From the NCBI GenBank assembly GCA_009917695.1, contig JAACJG010000018.1:1-64000 (forward strand): 64,000 nucleotides of DNA, in the 5' to 3' direction. Numbering within the stretch: the stretch's first letter is position 1; every line of letters starts with the position of its first letter. A model generated the notes under the pieces. That model made no database searches. It was not told where the DNA came from and saw only the letters and a list, made by a program, of their open reading frames with translations. The DNA comes from Candidatus Rifleibacterium amylolyticum (GTDB lineage Bacteria; Muiribacteriota; Ozemobacteria; Ozemobacterales; Ozemobacteraceae). Positions 46,001 to 56,100 of this stretch are shown here, in pieces. Made by a program: the position numbers and the translations under genes.

Positions 46001-49000
46001 TCGATCTTCTGGTATAGCGGCGCGAGATCGACCTTGACGCCTTCAGCAGCGGTGGCTGCTATAAAGCGCAGCATTGAACTCGTCTGGTTCTGTCCGTGCA
46101 GCAGGGCTGAGCGGGCAAAATGCGGGCGGTTGCCGAGAATTGTCGAGATCATGCGCGACATCGAATTGCGCGGGCCGATTTCGAGGAATACGCGGGCGCC
46201 TTCTGCATAAGCGGTTTCAACACACTTGATGAAGTTAATGCGACCGATGCACTGAGCTTTGATTGAATCGGCCGAAACTTCGCGTTCGGGCGTGAATACT
46301 ACGCCTTTACCGCTGCTGATATAGGTCATGCCGGCAGGCGGGTGGCAGTCATAAAGATGCAGGGCGCGATAGTCTTCAGCTGAGGGCAATGCCGCTTCAC
46401 AATGCACCGATGACACGCCGTCGAGCGGAAAGAAGGCTTTGCCAACTGCTTTGGCGAGTTTTTCGACCTGGGCGCGGTTGCCGCCGATTACACATTCTTC
46501 GGGGGTGTTTTCGATGAGAATATAGGTCTGCGGAAAGTCAGGCAGCAGCTTCTCGACCTTTTCGGCCGGGCTGTAGAGTACGCCAAGGTACCACTCTATT
46601 TCGTCATTTTCGCTGAGACCCCAATGTTTGCGCGGCGAATTGTAGCGCCCGATCAATTCAGTGGTGAAGAGGTTCGAGCTGCGCATGCGGCGCACCATTT
46701 CGTCGCGTTCGCGCCAGTTGCGGGTTGCGAAGTTGCCGGCGGTTTCGCCGAGGCTGTAACCCATGACGATCTGCGGCTCGATACCGAAGCTTCTAACAAT
46801 GTCGCTTACCAGTGCACAACATGATACGTGGCTGAATACCAGCGAGTTATGATCGGCGAGCAGACGGCGCATGGCGTCTTCCTGCCATCCTTCAGCGTAA
46901 CTGAGGCGCCAGGGCACAGTCAGGCGCGGCGCAAACTGGGCTGCCAGCAGTTCATACTGCTCGTCGAGCCGTCGCAGATGTTCGGGCCAGGTGAGGCCAA
47001 GAGCTGTACCCATGCCGAGAAAGTGATTGCCTGAGCCGGGAAAGGCGAAGGTAATCTTGCCTTGCGCTGCATTAGGGCGCGGATTGTAGAATACGCGATC
47101 CTGAATATCCGGGTTGGCAGGCAGGGGCTGGCTTTCGTTATTGTAAAGGTGATTGAGCGCTATTTCGATGCGGCGGCGCAAAGTTGCCGGTGAATCGGCA
47201 ACTATGCCGGCAATAGATGTGGCATCAGTTCCGGGCGCATAGTGTTGCCAGTATTCGCGTGCAAGTTCGCGGGTCGGGCGGTCTGCCATGTTGCGCAGGG
47301 CGGCCAGACGTTCGCGGGTGTCGCAGGCATTGATGCCGCCAACGATGAAAAGGCTTTCGTCTGGGCCACCCGCCGGGTAAACGCGACTCTGTTCGACCAG
47401 TTTGCGGGTGTCTGCTGATAGCTGTTCTTCGTTCTCAAAAGCCTGCAGAACTACGTGATAGTAGTTGCCGTCAATGGTGAAGCTGCTGACTCCGGCTGTT
47501 CTCGTGCCCTGAATGCGATTGCGCAACCAGTATTGCGGCTCAGATGGCGTAAAGAAGAAGTCTTCACGATTTTGTAGTTCTGGCAGCGGATTTTTCAGAG
47601 CGTGCTGGCGCGGCAGGATCTGCTGATAAAGGCTGACAGCAGCTCGTGCCAGACTGAACAGGCCGGCAGCACAGCCGGTGTGACCGATAAAGCTTTTGCT
47701 GCTGGTCAGAGCACAAAGCTGATCGTTGCTCTGAAAAAGATTCTCGGCAGAGATTTCTTTGGCAGGCAGAGTGACTGCCAGGGCGGCGGCTTCTATGCTG
47801 TCTTCTTCTGGATTGCCGCTGCCATTAGCTTCGAGCAGACCCATATCAGACATGTTGAGACCTGATTCGCTCCATGCCGAATGCATGGCGCGGCGGTAAG
47901 CATCGACAGCAGCACTTTTGTCACCCGGAGTCGTCAGCGTCGCACGGCCAACGCTCTTGACGACTGCGATGATGCGATTGCCGTCGCGCAGGGCGTCTTC
48001 TTTGCGCTTGAGAACCAGGGCAACAGCGCCTTCTCCAGGAAACGCACCGTCAGCTGAAGTATCGAAAGGGACTGAACCGTTTTTGCGCGAAAAAGGTCTG
48101 AGTGCATCGACAGTTCGCAGATTACGCAGATCACCAGCCAGATCGACGGCACCGACAAGAGCGGCAGAAATCTCGCCGCGCTGCAGCGCACGCATACCGG
48201 CTTCAAGAGCTGAGAGACCTGAGTTCTCGCCACTCGAAAAAGTGTGTGATGGCCCGCCAATATTGTATTCGCGCGCTATGCGGCTGGCGACGATGCCGCC
48301 GAGAGCCCCAACTGTACGCGGGTTGTTGAGCGGTGGTGTTATTGCGTCAGCCAGGCTGGCGCGATCGTATTCGCCGAGTTCAGCCTGGGCAGCGTCATTT
48401 TCGATAGCCCAGCGGCTGGCGAAGTTGGTGGCCGAAAAATCGAGATTGATGCCCATGAATACTCCCCAGTTACGGGTTTCTTCGCGGCTGTAAGAGAACG
48501 AACGCAGGGCGCGTTCAGCCGTCTGCAGCATAAGCAGCTGTTGTGGGAGTATTTCTGGAATTTCTTTCGGGCTGATCTTGAATTCGCCAGGTCTTACTTC
48601 GATTTTGTCGATATAAGCACCTTTTTTGAACCAGCTTTCCTGAGAGACCAGCGGGTGGCGATGCGGCGGCAGATCAGTAACAGCTGGTTCGCATCTCAGA
48701 GAGGCGTTTTTGAACGCTTCAGCGTCAGCAAGCGTGCCGACTCTGGTTTCCAGGGCGACAATTACGATTTCCGGAATCGGCTCTGCCGCATGTTCTTTCG
48801 CTTTGTCCTTTTTCTTCTTTTTGTCGGCAGGCTTTTCGGCAGGTTCAAGGTATTCTTCGAGCAGCACGTGACCGTCGATGCCACCAAAGCCGAAGGCGCT
48901 CAGAGCGCAGCGACGTGGCTGACCTCCTGCCGCTGGTTCCCAGGCCCGGGGTTGTTTGAGAATTTCAAAATATTCCGTGTTCAACGCAGGGTCGGCTTCG

Positions 49001-50199
49001 CTGAAATTAGCCATCGGCGGCAGTTGTCTGTTTTTCAGCGCCATCAGAAGCTTCATCAGGCCGGCGGCTCCGGCTCCGGTCAGCAGGTGACCGACGTTTG
49101 ACTTTACCGATCCGATAACGCACTTCGAACTTTGCGTTTTTTCGCTCTGCCATAACTGGCTGAGACTTGACAACTCGACGGCATCGCCTTTAGGAGTGCC
49201 GGTGCCATGGCATTCAACCAGTTGAACATCGCCTGGTTGCCAGCCGGCCTGGCGATAGGCCTGGATCATCGCGCGCATCTGACCTTCTGTGTCGGGCGCC
49301 AGCAGGCTGCCGCCGACGTCGTTCGCAAGACCGATGCCACGGATTACTGCATAAATGCGGTCGCCGTCGCGTTCAGCATCTTCGAGACGTTTGAGCATGA
49401 AGATGCCGGCGCCTTCGCCGACGACGAGGCCGTCAGCGGAACGATCGAATGGTCGGCAGATGCCAGTTTTCGAGAGGGCATGCAGTTGCGAGAAGCCCAT
49501 CTGGGTAAACTGTGACGACGGGCGTGACACGCCGCCGCTCAACACCGCATCGGCGCGGCCAGCGGTTAGTTCTTCGCAGGCCAGCTTGATCGCATACAAA
49601 GAAGAGGCACAGGCGGCATCGAGCGTGTAACCGCCGCCGCCAAGACCGAGAGCGGAAGCCAGCAGCGTCGCCGGCAGTTCGGCTGCGAGACGATTGAGCG
49701 GATGAACGTTCAGAGCCTCGTCTGCGCGGCTTTTGCCGAGATGCCGGCGCAGAGCTTCGAGATTAACCTGGCGGGTTATCGCGCTGGCCGTATCGGTTGG
49801 CAGAACTATATTGGCAAGGATTACCTGAACGCGATTGCGATCGAGACCGGCAGTTCTGCTGTCGAAGAAGGCATCACGTCCGGCCTGCAGTGTTATAGAC
49901 AGAAGCGGATCGAGTTTTTCAATCAGCTGCTGGCTGATTGCAAGGTTTGCATAATTCTGCGGAATCTTTTTTATCGCACAGTTCCGCGGTGACAGCACAC
50001 AATCTGGCGTACCCGGCCGTGGATCATGATACTTCGTTGCTGGCTGCGGCCAGCGGTCGGCCGGAACTTCAGCCGCAGCGCTGCGCGCCTCGGCGATCAT
50101 CTGCCAGAATTCTTCCAGGCTTTCGGCGCCGGGGAAAATTCCGCCGACACCCGTTATTGCTATGGCAAAAGGCTTGACCGGGCGGGTATCGCTGCTCAT
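43021..50199 (-). CDS. PfaC-like PUFA synthase subunit (KS-CLF-AT-DH-DH)
   Basis: Megasynthase subunit of 2392 aa. KS1 (about 8-450) has the active Cys near 197 in LDAACASSLYA and ECHGTGTPKGD and SVKSNVGH. The second KS-like domain (about 490-920) has SSGENSGLSA at the Cys position and EANGSG in place of EAHGTG, so it is a chain-length factor. An acyltransferase (about 1065-1390) has FPGSGNHF and the Ser in GYSLGE near 1150. After a Gln/Pro-rich linker come four hot-dog folds forming two FabA-like dehydratases, with active sites in HFCDDQVMPGTL (about 1882) and HFFQDPVIPGSL (about 2285). The start overlaps pfaA by 4 nt. The acyltransferase inside this subunit recalls myxobacterial Pfa3. No enoyl reductase domain is present. 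Confidence 0.93.
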   Translation of the reverse strand: MSSDTRPVKPFAIAITGVGGIFPGAESLEEFWQMIAEARSAAAEVPADRWPQPATKYHDPRPGTPDCVLSPRNCAIKKIPQNYANLAISQQLIEKLDPLLSITLQAGRDAFFDSRTAGLDRNRVQVILANIVLPTDTASAITRQVNLEALRRHLGKSRADEALNVHPLNRLAAELPATLLASALGLGGGGYTLDAACASSLYAIKLACEELTAGRADAVLSGGVSRPSSQFTQMGFSQLHALSKTGICRPFDRSADGLVVGEGAGIFMLKRLEDAERDGDRIYAVIRGIGLANDVGGSLLAPDTEGQMRAMIQAYRQAGWQPGDVQLVECHGTGTPKGDAVELSSLSQLWQSEKTQSSKCVIGSVKSNVGHLLTGAGAAGLMKLLMALKNRQLPPMANFSEADPALNTEYFEILKQPRAWEPAAGGQPRRCALSAFGFGGIDGHVLLEEYLEPAEKPADKKKKKDKAKEHAAEPIPEIVIVALETRVGTLADAEAFKNASLRCEPAVTDLPPHRHPLVSQESWFKKGAYIDKIEVRPGEFKISPKEIPEILPQQLLMLQTAERALRSFSYSREETRNWGVFMGINLDFSATNFASRWAIENDAAQAELGEYDRASLADAITPPLNNPRTVGALGGIVASRIAREYNIGGPSHTFSSGENSGLSALEAGMRALQRGEISAALVGAVDLAGDLRNLRTVDALRPFSRKNGSVPFDTSADGAFPGEGAVALVLKRKEDALRDGNRIIAVVKSVGRATLTTPGDKSAAVDAYRRAMHSAWSESGLNMSDMGLLEANGSGNPEEDSIEAAALAVTLPAKEISAENLFQSNDQLCALTSSKSFIGHTGCAAGLFSLARAAVSLYQQILPRQHALKNPLPELQNREDFFFTPSEPQYWLRNRIQGTRTAGVSSFTIDGNYYHVVLQAFENEEQLSADTRKLVEQSRVYPAGGPDESLFIVGGINACDTRERLAALRNMADRPTRELAREYWQHYAPGTDATSIAGIVADSPATLRRRIEIALNHLYNNESQPLPANPDIQDRVFYNPRPNAAQGKITFAFPGSGNHFLGMGTALGLTWPEHLRRLDEQYELLAAQFAPRLTVPWRLSYAEGWQEDAMRRLLADHNSLVFSHVSCCALVSDIVRSFGIEPQIVMGYSLGETAGNFATRNWRERDEMVRRMRSSNLFTTELIGRYNSPRKHWGLSENDEIEWYLGVLYSPAEKVEKLLPDFPQTYILIENTPEECVIGGNRAQVEKLAKAVGKAFFPLDGVSSVHCEAALPSAEDYRALHLYDCHPPAGMTYISSGKGVVFTPEREVSADSIKAQCIGRINFIKCVETAYAEGARVFLEIGPRNSMSRMISTILGNRPHFARSALLHGQNQTSSMLRFIAATAAEGVKVDLAPLYQKIEKPAIEPASKIPPITVRVEHQIALDKLKQVASPTAAALASTSNNLTSERVMTAETTNQSAPVSRQMPAETGQIQHQMPAQHQTAPQYQPSVQHAAPTQQAVTAGEAANPLLAEWVAAQQETARAHEVFLRLSNQLSQAQTMLLEQQLNLLQGMPADAASYEWLAPSPAPTTQPVSVQPAKSVPAYAQRMPKPYTGPLFFDWAGSMEFAVGKIGKVLGEYFAPIDAHPTRVRLPDIPLNFVDRMILVEGEKGSLGKGRCVTQHDVYPDAWYLDNYCMPTGLSVEAGQADLFLSAWLGIDFKTHGIAKYRLLDAVVTIHGALPRPGDTINYDIRVDRFIRQANTYLFFFEFDGTIDGRQLITMRNGCAGFFTDQQLADGKGIVLTDDDIRPDPRPNLPGRQNLPTMRVESFNDSALAALRAGNLAAAFGSEFAGLPVTPHTLPSGKMAMIDRITEIDPNGGRFGLGRIKAEIDIPHNAWFLTQHFCDDQVMPGTLMYESCMQSLRVFLLRMGWVADASTCAFEPVLEVQSQLRCRGQVIPGVKKALYDISIKELGYNPEPYAIADALMFADGNRIVQVLNMSIRLSGASRESIEALWRNRIQFPAPAPAPQMSEVLPAIYTGQQILEYAIGKPSLCFGEKFEAFDRGKFLARLPNPPYLFVDRITAVNAEFLKIKTGGTVQGQFDISPDHWYFKANRQTSIPFSVLLEFPLQVCGWYSCFMGSAFAADKDLHYRNLDGFATLYEDINVNSGTLTATVKSTKAANSAGMLIQSFDMLVTQSGRTIYEGSTTFGFFSEEALANQVGLRGVELYEPSAAEKQRHVDFPLEIVSPLNPEDTRVDAMNGLTLPGKCYLMLDRIELCIPDGGPAGLGFIRGTKKVDPGEWFFKAHFFQDPVIPGSLGLESFIQLMKVAAIKRWGQQLAGRNCHFEPIAVGLKHSWSYRGQVIPKDDLVTVDACITRVDDADHLLVAEGFLKVDGRIIYSMKEFGLRVVIDG

Positions 50200-53100
50200 T
50201 TTTCGGCTCCAGCTACTGATCGCAGCTTGAAGGCATTGCGCAGGTTTTCATTCATCGTGCATTCATAACCTTCGATTCTGGCAACCAGCTTGCCATCAGC
50301 CCCGATGAAGTCGATGTCAGCCGCTGCCATTGCAGCACCGCTGCGTCTGGTGTGGGCTGAAATAGTCACCGGTTTGGACCCGTAACTTGCGGCATACTGA
50401 CGGTAACGACGGGCAAAACTGGGCAGAGATGGTGCTCCGCAGGCCTGTTCTGTCCACAGGATCATCAGCTGATAGGCGGCATCGACCACCAACGGATCAG
50501 TGTGCCAGCGCAGCATAGGCGGTCGTGCGAACCAGGCCGCCGGGTCGAGAGCCGTGGCAGATCTGGCTACGATGCCATTTTCCGACCATCCTTCGACTGA
50601 TTGGATGGCCTTGAGGAATTCGCCATGGAACAGATGAGTTTTATAGGCTTCATTGATCGAGTCTGGGTATACCAGATGAGCATCAGCCGGAGTTACCGCC
50701 GGAACTTTCGTCGGCAGGCTATCGGTCAGCAGAATTTCAGCCCTGATATTCGTCAGTTCGCGTCCTTCGACCATGCTGCGGATTTCGCAGGTGACGCCGA
50801 AACCTTCGTTGTTCTTCTGAGGTCTCGATGCGTAGAGTGAAAGCGAGAGGCTGCTACTCTTGAGTACAACGCCTTTAAGCACCCGCAGGTCGTCGTAACC
50901 GGCGAACTGCAGGCCCGGGTTGCGCAGTGTGGCAGCATTGGCGAGCAGTTCAGCTGCAACCGCCATTGGCAATACCGGGTCACCGTTGATTACATGATCT
51001 TTGAGCCAGGTGTTTTCTTTGAGATTCAACTCAAAGTCAAACACCCGATCGAATTTTTTTCCGGGCGGCGGAGCCTCCACGCTGGTGATCTCGCCAATAA
51101 TGCTGATTTCAACAGCATTCGCAGAAGGCTGGCTGAGTTCGATCACAGGTTGCTGAGCCCCTTCACGCAGCGGTATCAGACCGATGCCTTCGGCAAGAAA
51201 AACATTGCGCAGGGCAGGTGTGACCATGCCGCCATCCCACGGGCCCCAGTTAAAGGAATGAACGCGGGCGTCAGGTCTGATTATGCGAAGCTTGTGCGCG
51301 GCCTTGTTGAGCACTTCGTTGGCCATTGAATAATCGACCTGACCGGTGCGACCGAAACGGCCAGAGAACGAAGAGAACAGGATAATCGCTTTGATTTCGT
51401 CCTTCACGGTCGCCAGCAGCAGATTGCGCAGACCGGCAACCTTGGTGTCGATTACGTCGTCGAGCTGGTCGCGGGTCTTGTCTTCGATACGGCGGTCTCG
51501 CAGCACGCCGGCACCGTGCATCAGAGCACTGATTGCACCAGATTCGCTGCGGGCGCGGTCGATAACTTTTGCAGTATCATCAGCATCGCGAATGTCGGCT
51601 GAATAGTAGAAAGCCTTGACACCACAATTTCTGATGCGTTCGAGATTGTTGAGAACTTCGCGGTTGGCCATGGCCGAGCGGAATTCACCTTCAAGTTCCT
51701 TTGGCGTGATTTTGCGGCCGATATTGGCCATGATGGCCTGTTTGACCGCGGCTTCGGCGGTAACGCCGGCCAGCCAGGCAGGTTCTGGTTTCGGCTCAGG
51801 TGAGCGTCCGATGAGAACCATGTTGGTTTTGTAGCGCTGTGCAATAGCAATTGCAGTTTCAGCGGTAACGCCGCGGGCGCCACCGGTAACAACGACAGTT
51901 TCGCCCGGGTGCAGTATGGTCGTCTGAGCCTGCATATCTACAGGTTCTTCGACTTCCCGCAGGCCATAGCGACACGAGCGGGTCAGACCGGTTTCGATCG
52001 GGCCTTCCTGCAGAATTTCTCTGACCAGCTTTTCAGCCGCACCACTGGCGTCTTTGAAGCGATAGTCGAGGTCGATCGCACGAACTGTCATCTCAGGCCA
52101 TTCATGTTTGATTGTTTTACTCAGGCCGGCAAGACCACCCTGAACCGGATCAAAGGTGCGGGTCGGTGATTCAAGCCCAAATGCGCCATCCATGCGCGAA
52201 ACCGTAACGATTAGTCCGTTGCCATTGTCGCGGATTGCCATGCCAGCCTTCTGGGTCGCCATAAAGCAATCTTTCAGCCACTCTTCTGATGATTTATCCC
52301 AGAGATTGTGAGAGGCTTTCTCCGGCAGAGGCGCGATAAGCACGAAGCCTTTGATATCCTTAAGAAACTTGGCGTTACCGACGTCAGCCATTTTTACGCG
52401 GCAGGGCTTGAACCCGGCTGACGCGAACTGATTGCAGACTGCTTCGGCGAGACCAAATCCGTCATCGACGACGATCAGGCTGTCGCCCTTTTTGAAGTTC
52501 TTTATCGGAGCTGCCGGTTCGCTGCCGGTTTCGTAAGCGCGCAGCACTGTGCGTCTGAGCGGAAAGAATTCGGGTTCAGACGCGGGTTGTTCGCTTTTGG
52601 CTGCCGGCACCGGGCTGGCTGCTGCAGGCTTTGTCTGAGCCGATGCGGGAGCACTTCCGGCATTCAGGTATTCGAGAATCTGAGCTATGGTTCTGAATTT
52701 GCCAAGATCGCCAGGCTGCACTACCGGTGCGTCTGGAACGCGCTCCTGGAAGGCCGACAGAATTTCGACACGTTTGATCGAGTCGATACCCAGATCGGCT
52801 TCCATATCCATTTCAGGGTTGAGCATTTCGGTTGGGTACCCGGTCTTGTCAGCAATTACTTCGAGCAGAACGCCGTTGATTGCCGCGTTTGCCGGTGCGC
52901 CGGCTGGAACTGCCGCGGCCGGTTGAGCCGCCGGGCTGCCAGAACCGAGATATTCAAGAATCTGGGCGAGGGTACGCAGCTTGCCAAGCTGGTCGGGCTG
53001 CACTACCGGCGCGTCAGGCAGGCGTTCCTGCATGGCCGACATGATTTCAACGCGTTTGATCGAGTCGATACCGAGGTCGGCTTCCATATCCATATCGAGA

Positions 53101-56100
53101 TTGAGCATTTCAGCGGGATAACCGGTTTTGTCACTGACGACTTCAAGCAGAACCGGCTTGATGCTGGCGGCGGCATGCCCACTGGCTGTTGCCGCAGGCG
53201 CTGGTGCGGCATTGCTGCCAAGATATTCAAGAATCTGGGCGAGGGTGCGCAGTTTGCCAAGCTGGTCGGGCTGCACTACCGGCGCGTCAGGCAGGCGCTC
53301 CTGCATGGCTGACATGATTTCGACGCGTTTGATCGAGTCGATGCCGAGGTCGGCTTCCATGTCCATGTCGAGATTGAGCATTTCAACGGGGTATCCGGTC
53401 TTTTCACTGACTACTTCGAGCAGAACCGGTTTTATGCTGGCGGCGGCATGCCCGCTGGCTGCTGTCGCAGGCGCTGATGCAGCGGCTGGCGCAGCATTAC
53501 TTCCGAGATATTGCAGAATCTGGGTAAGGGTGCGCAGTTTGCCGAGCTGATCGGGCTGCACTACCGGCGCGTCAGGCAGTCGTTCCTGCATGGCAGACAT
53601 GATCTCGACACGTTTGATCGAGTCGATACCGAGATCGGCTTCCATATCCATGTCGAGATTGAGCATTTCAACGGGGTATCCGGTCTTTTCGCTGACGACT
53701 TCGAGCAATACCGGCTGTATACGGCTGGTATCGGCGGCGGGAACACTGCCAGCGCGAGCCGGTGCCGACGCGGCAGCTGGTGCCGCGCTGTTACTGCCGA
53801 GATACTCCAGAATCTGGGTCAGCGTCCGCAGTTTGCCGAGCTGATCAGGCTGTACTACCGGTGCTTCCGGCAGACGCTCCTGCATGGCCGACATGATCTC
53901 GACACGTTTGATCGAGTCGATACCGAGGTCGGCTTCCATATCCATGTCGAGATTAAGCATTTCTACGGGATAACCGGTCTTTTCGCTGACAACTTCGAGC
54001 AATACCGGCTGTATGCGACTGCTGGCTGCAGCCGGAGCCGGAACAGGCGCAGGTGCTGCCAACGGTTTTGCCGGCGCTACCGGCGCTGCGACCGGAGCAG
54101 GCGCTGCTGCCGGGCGGGCTGCCACAACCGGAGCTGGCTGCAATATGGGCTGCTGGTAAACAGGTGCTGCTTGAGTGTGAACCATCGGCGCCGGAGCCTG
54201 AACCTGCGACATAGCTGGGCGCTGGCCGGAAATCAGCGTCATGATCGTCTTCTGGGCGGTTTCCTGACCTTCGAGGAATCTTCGGTGCAGATCAGCGGTC
54301 TGTTGCTGCAACTGTTGCAGGGCCGACAGAGTTTCGCGTGAAACTCTCAGTGCATCCGCATTGGCAGGTGCAACGGTTGTCGGCTGAACTGCCGGCTGGG
54401 GCGCTGTCTGCTGATACTTCGGCTGTGCAGCGACCGGTGCCGGTGTCGACACGGCTGCGGCCGGGCATGCTGCTGGTGTTGCAGCTGCTGGCTGAGCGGG
54501 TGCCGGCTTTGCGGTCGACAATTTGACCGTTGCCGGTTTGGCAAGTTCTTCGAGGAATTTGAGGTGGGCCGGTGACTTGTAGTTGGCTCCACATACCGGG
54601 AAGGTCAACTTTGCCTTGCCGGCGGCCGGCTGATTTGCCAGCCAGTTTTCGCCGTCCTGCCAGAGGTTGATATTCAGTTTGTAGCCGAGAGCACTGAGCT
54701 GCGCCAGAACGCGCGCCAGGTCGTTGTAGCCGGAACGTTTGCCGGCTGAAGAATCGACCGCGATTATGCTGCTTTCGCGCCCTTCGAGAATCGATTTGAC
54801 AAGGCTGCTGATTTTGCCGCCGGGGCCGGCTTCTATGAAAGTTCTGATGCCATCGGCATACATTTTTTCGATAATTTCGACAAAGCGCACCTGATTGGCA
54901 AGCTGGAAACCCAGCAGCTTCTTGATCTCGGCGGTATCACCGGGGTAGGGGGCTGCTGTCGTGTTGGCATAAACCGGAACCGATGGTTTCTTAATTTTCT
55001 GATCGGCAAGAAACGCATGAAATGGCTCGGCAGCATCAGCAACGAACTTGCTGTGGAAGGCGCCGGCAACGTTCAGCACAGTTGCGCGAAGCTTGCGGGC
55101 CTTGAAAACTTCGCGTGAGCGCTCGATTTCTGAGGTTTTTCCCGACAACACAACCTGCTGCGGCGAGTTATGATTGGCTACGACGAGATCAAGTTTTTCT
55201 TCTGCGATGACTTCTTTGACAAAGGTGCGATCGGCAGCTACGGCAATCATGCCGCCGCGGTCGCCGCTTCCCTGAGCCATGAGTTCGCCGCGCTTGCGTG
55301 AAAGCCTGGCCAGAGTAGCATTATCAAACGCATTGGCCGCACACAGACCAACCAGTTCGCCGTAAGAATGGCCAGCGAAACCGTCGGCACGCAGGCCAAA
55401 GGTTTCGAGGCTGCGATAATGGCCGAGAGCTATAGCGCCGATGGCAGGCTGTGCAATGTCGGTGGCACGAAGTTTTTCGTCATTGAACTTGTCTTTTTCG
55501 GCATCATAGGTCGGACGCGGAAATACATAGTCTACCAGGCGATTGCCCTGGGCGTCGAGTTTTCCGATAGCATGATTGGCTTCGATGAAGGCCGAGAATG
55601 CCGGCTGAGTGCCACAGACGAGATCCAGACCCATGTCGGGATACTGCGCGCCCTGACCCGGGAAAATTACACCGATCGGGCCTGTATGTTTGCCTGTCGA
55701 GTAATACACACCTGAGGGCAGGTTGAATGCGTCACTTTTCTTGGCCAGATTCCCGGTTATATCGGTGAGAAGCTTTTCAATATCGCCAACGGATTCGATG
55801 ACAAAAGCGAGACGGCAGTTGTCGTCTGCATTGAAGTCACGTCGCGATTCCGCCGCGAAGCGCCGCAACTGGTTGGCATTCTTGCAGTCACTGAGTTTGA
55901 CCAGTCTGTTTTCGATCTCAGTTGAGGTTTTGCCTGATATGGTGATCAGTTCGGCACCACGTTTCCAGTCATCGACGCGCTTGTCGGTGCCGTATTCGGA
56001 AACCACAACATGAAAGTTGCTGCCGCCAAATCCTAAGGCGCTGATAGCAGCAACGCGCGGTTTCGCATCGTCTGTGATCCAGGGCCTGATGCGGTCTGGC

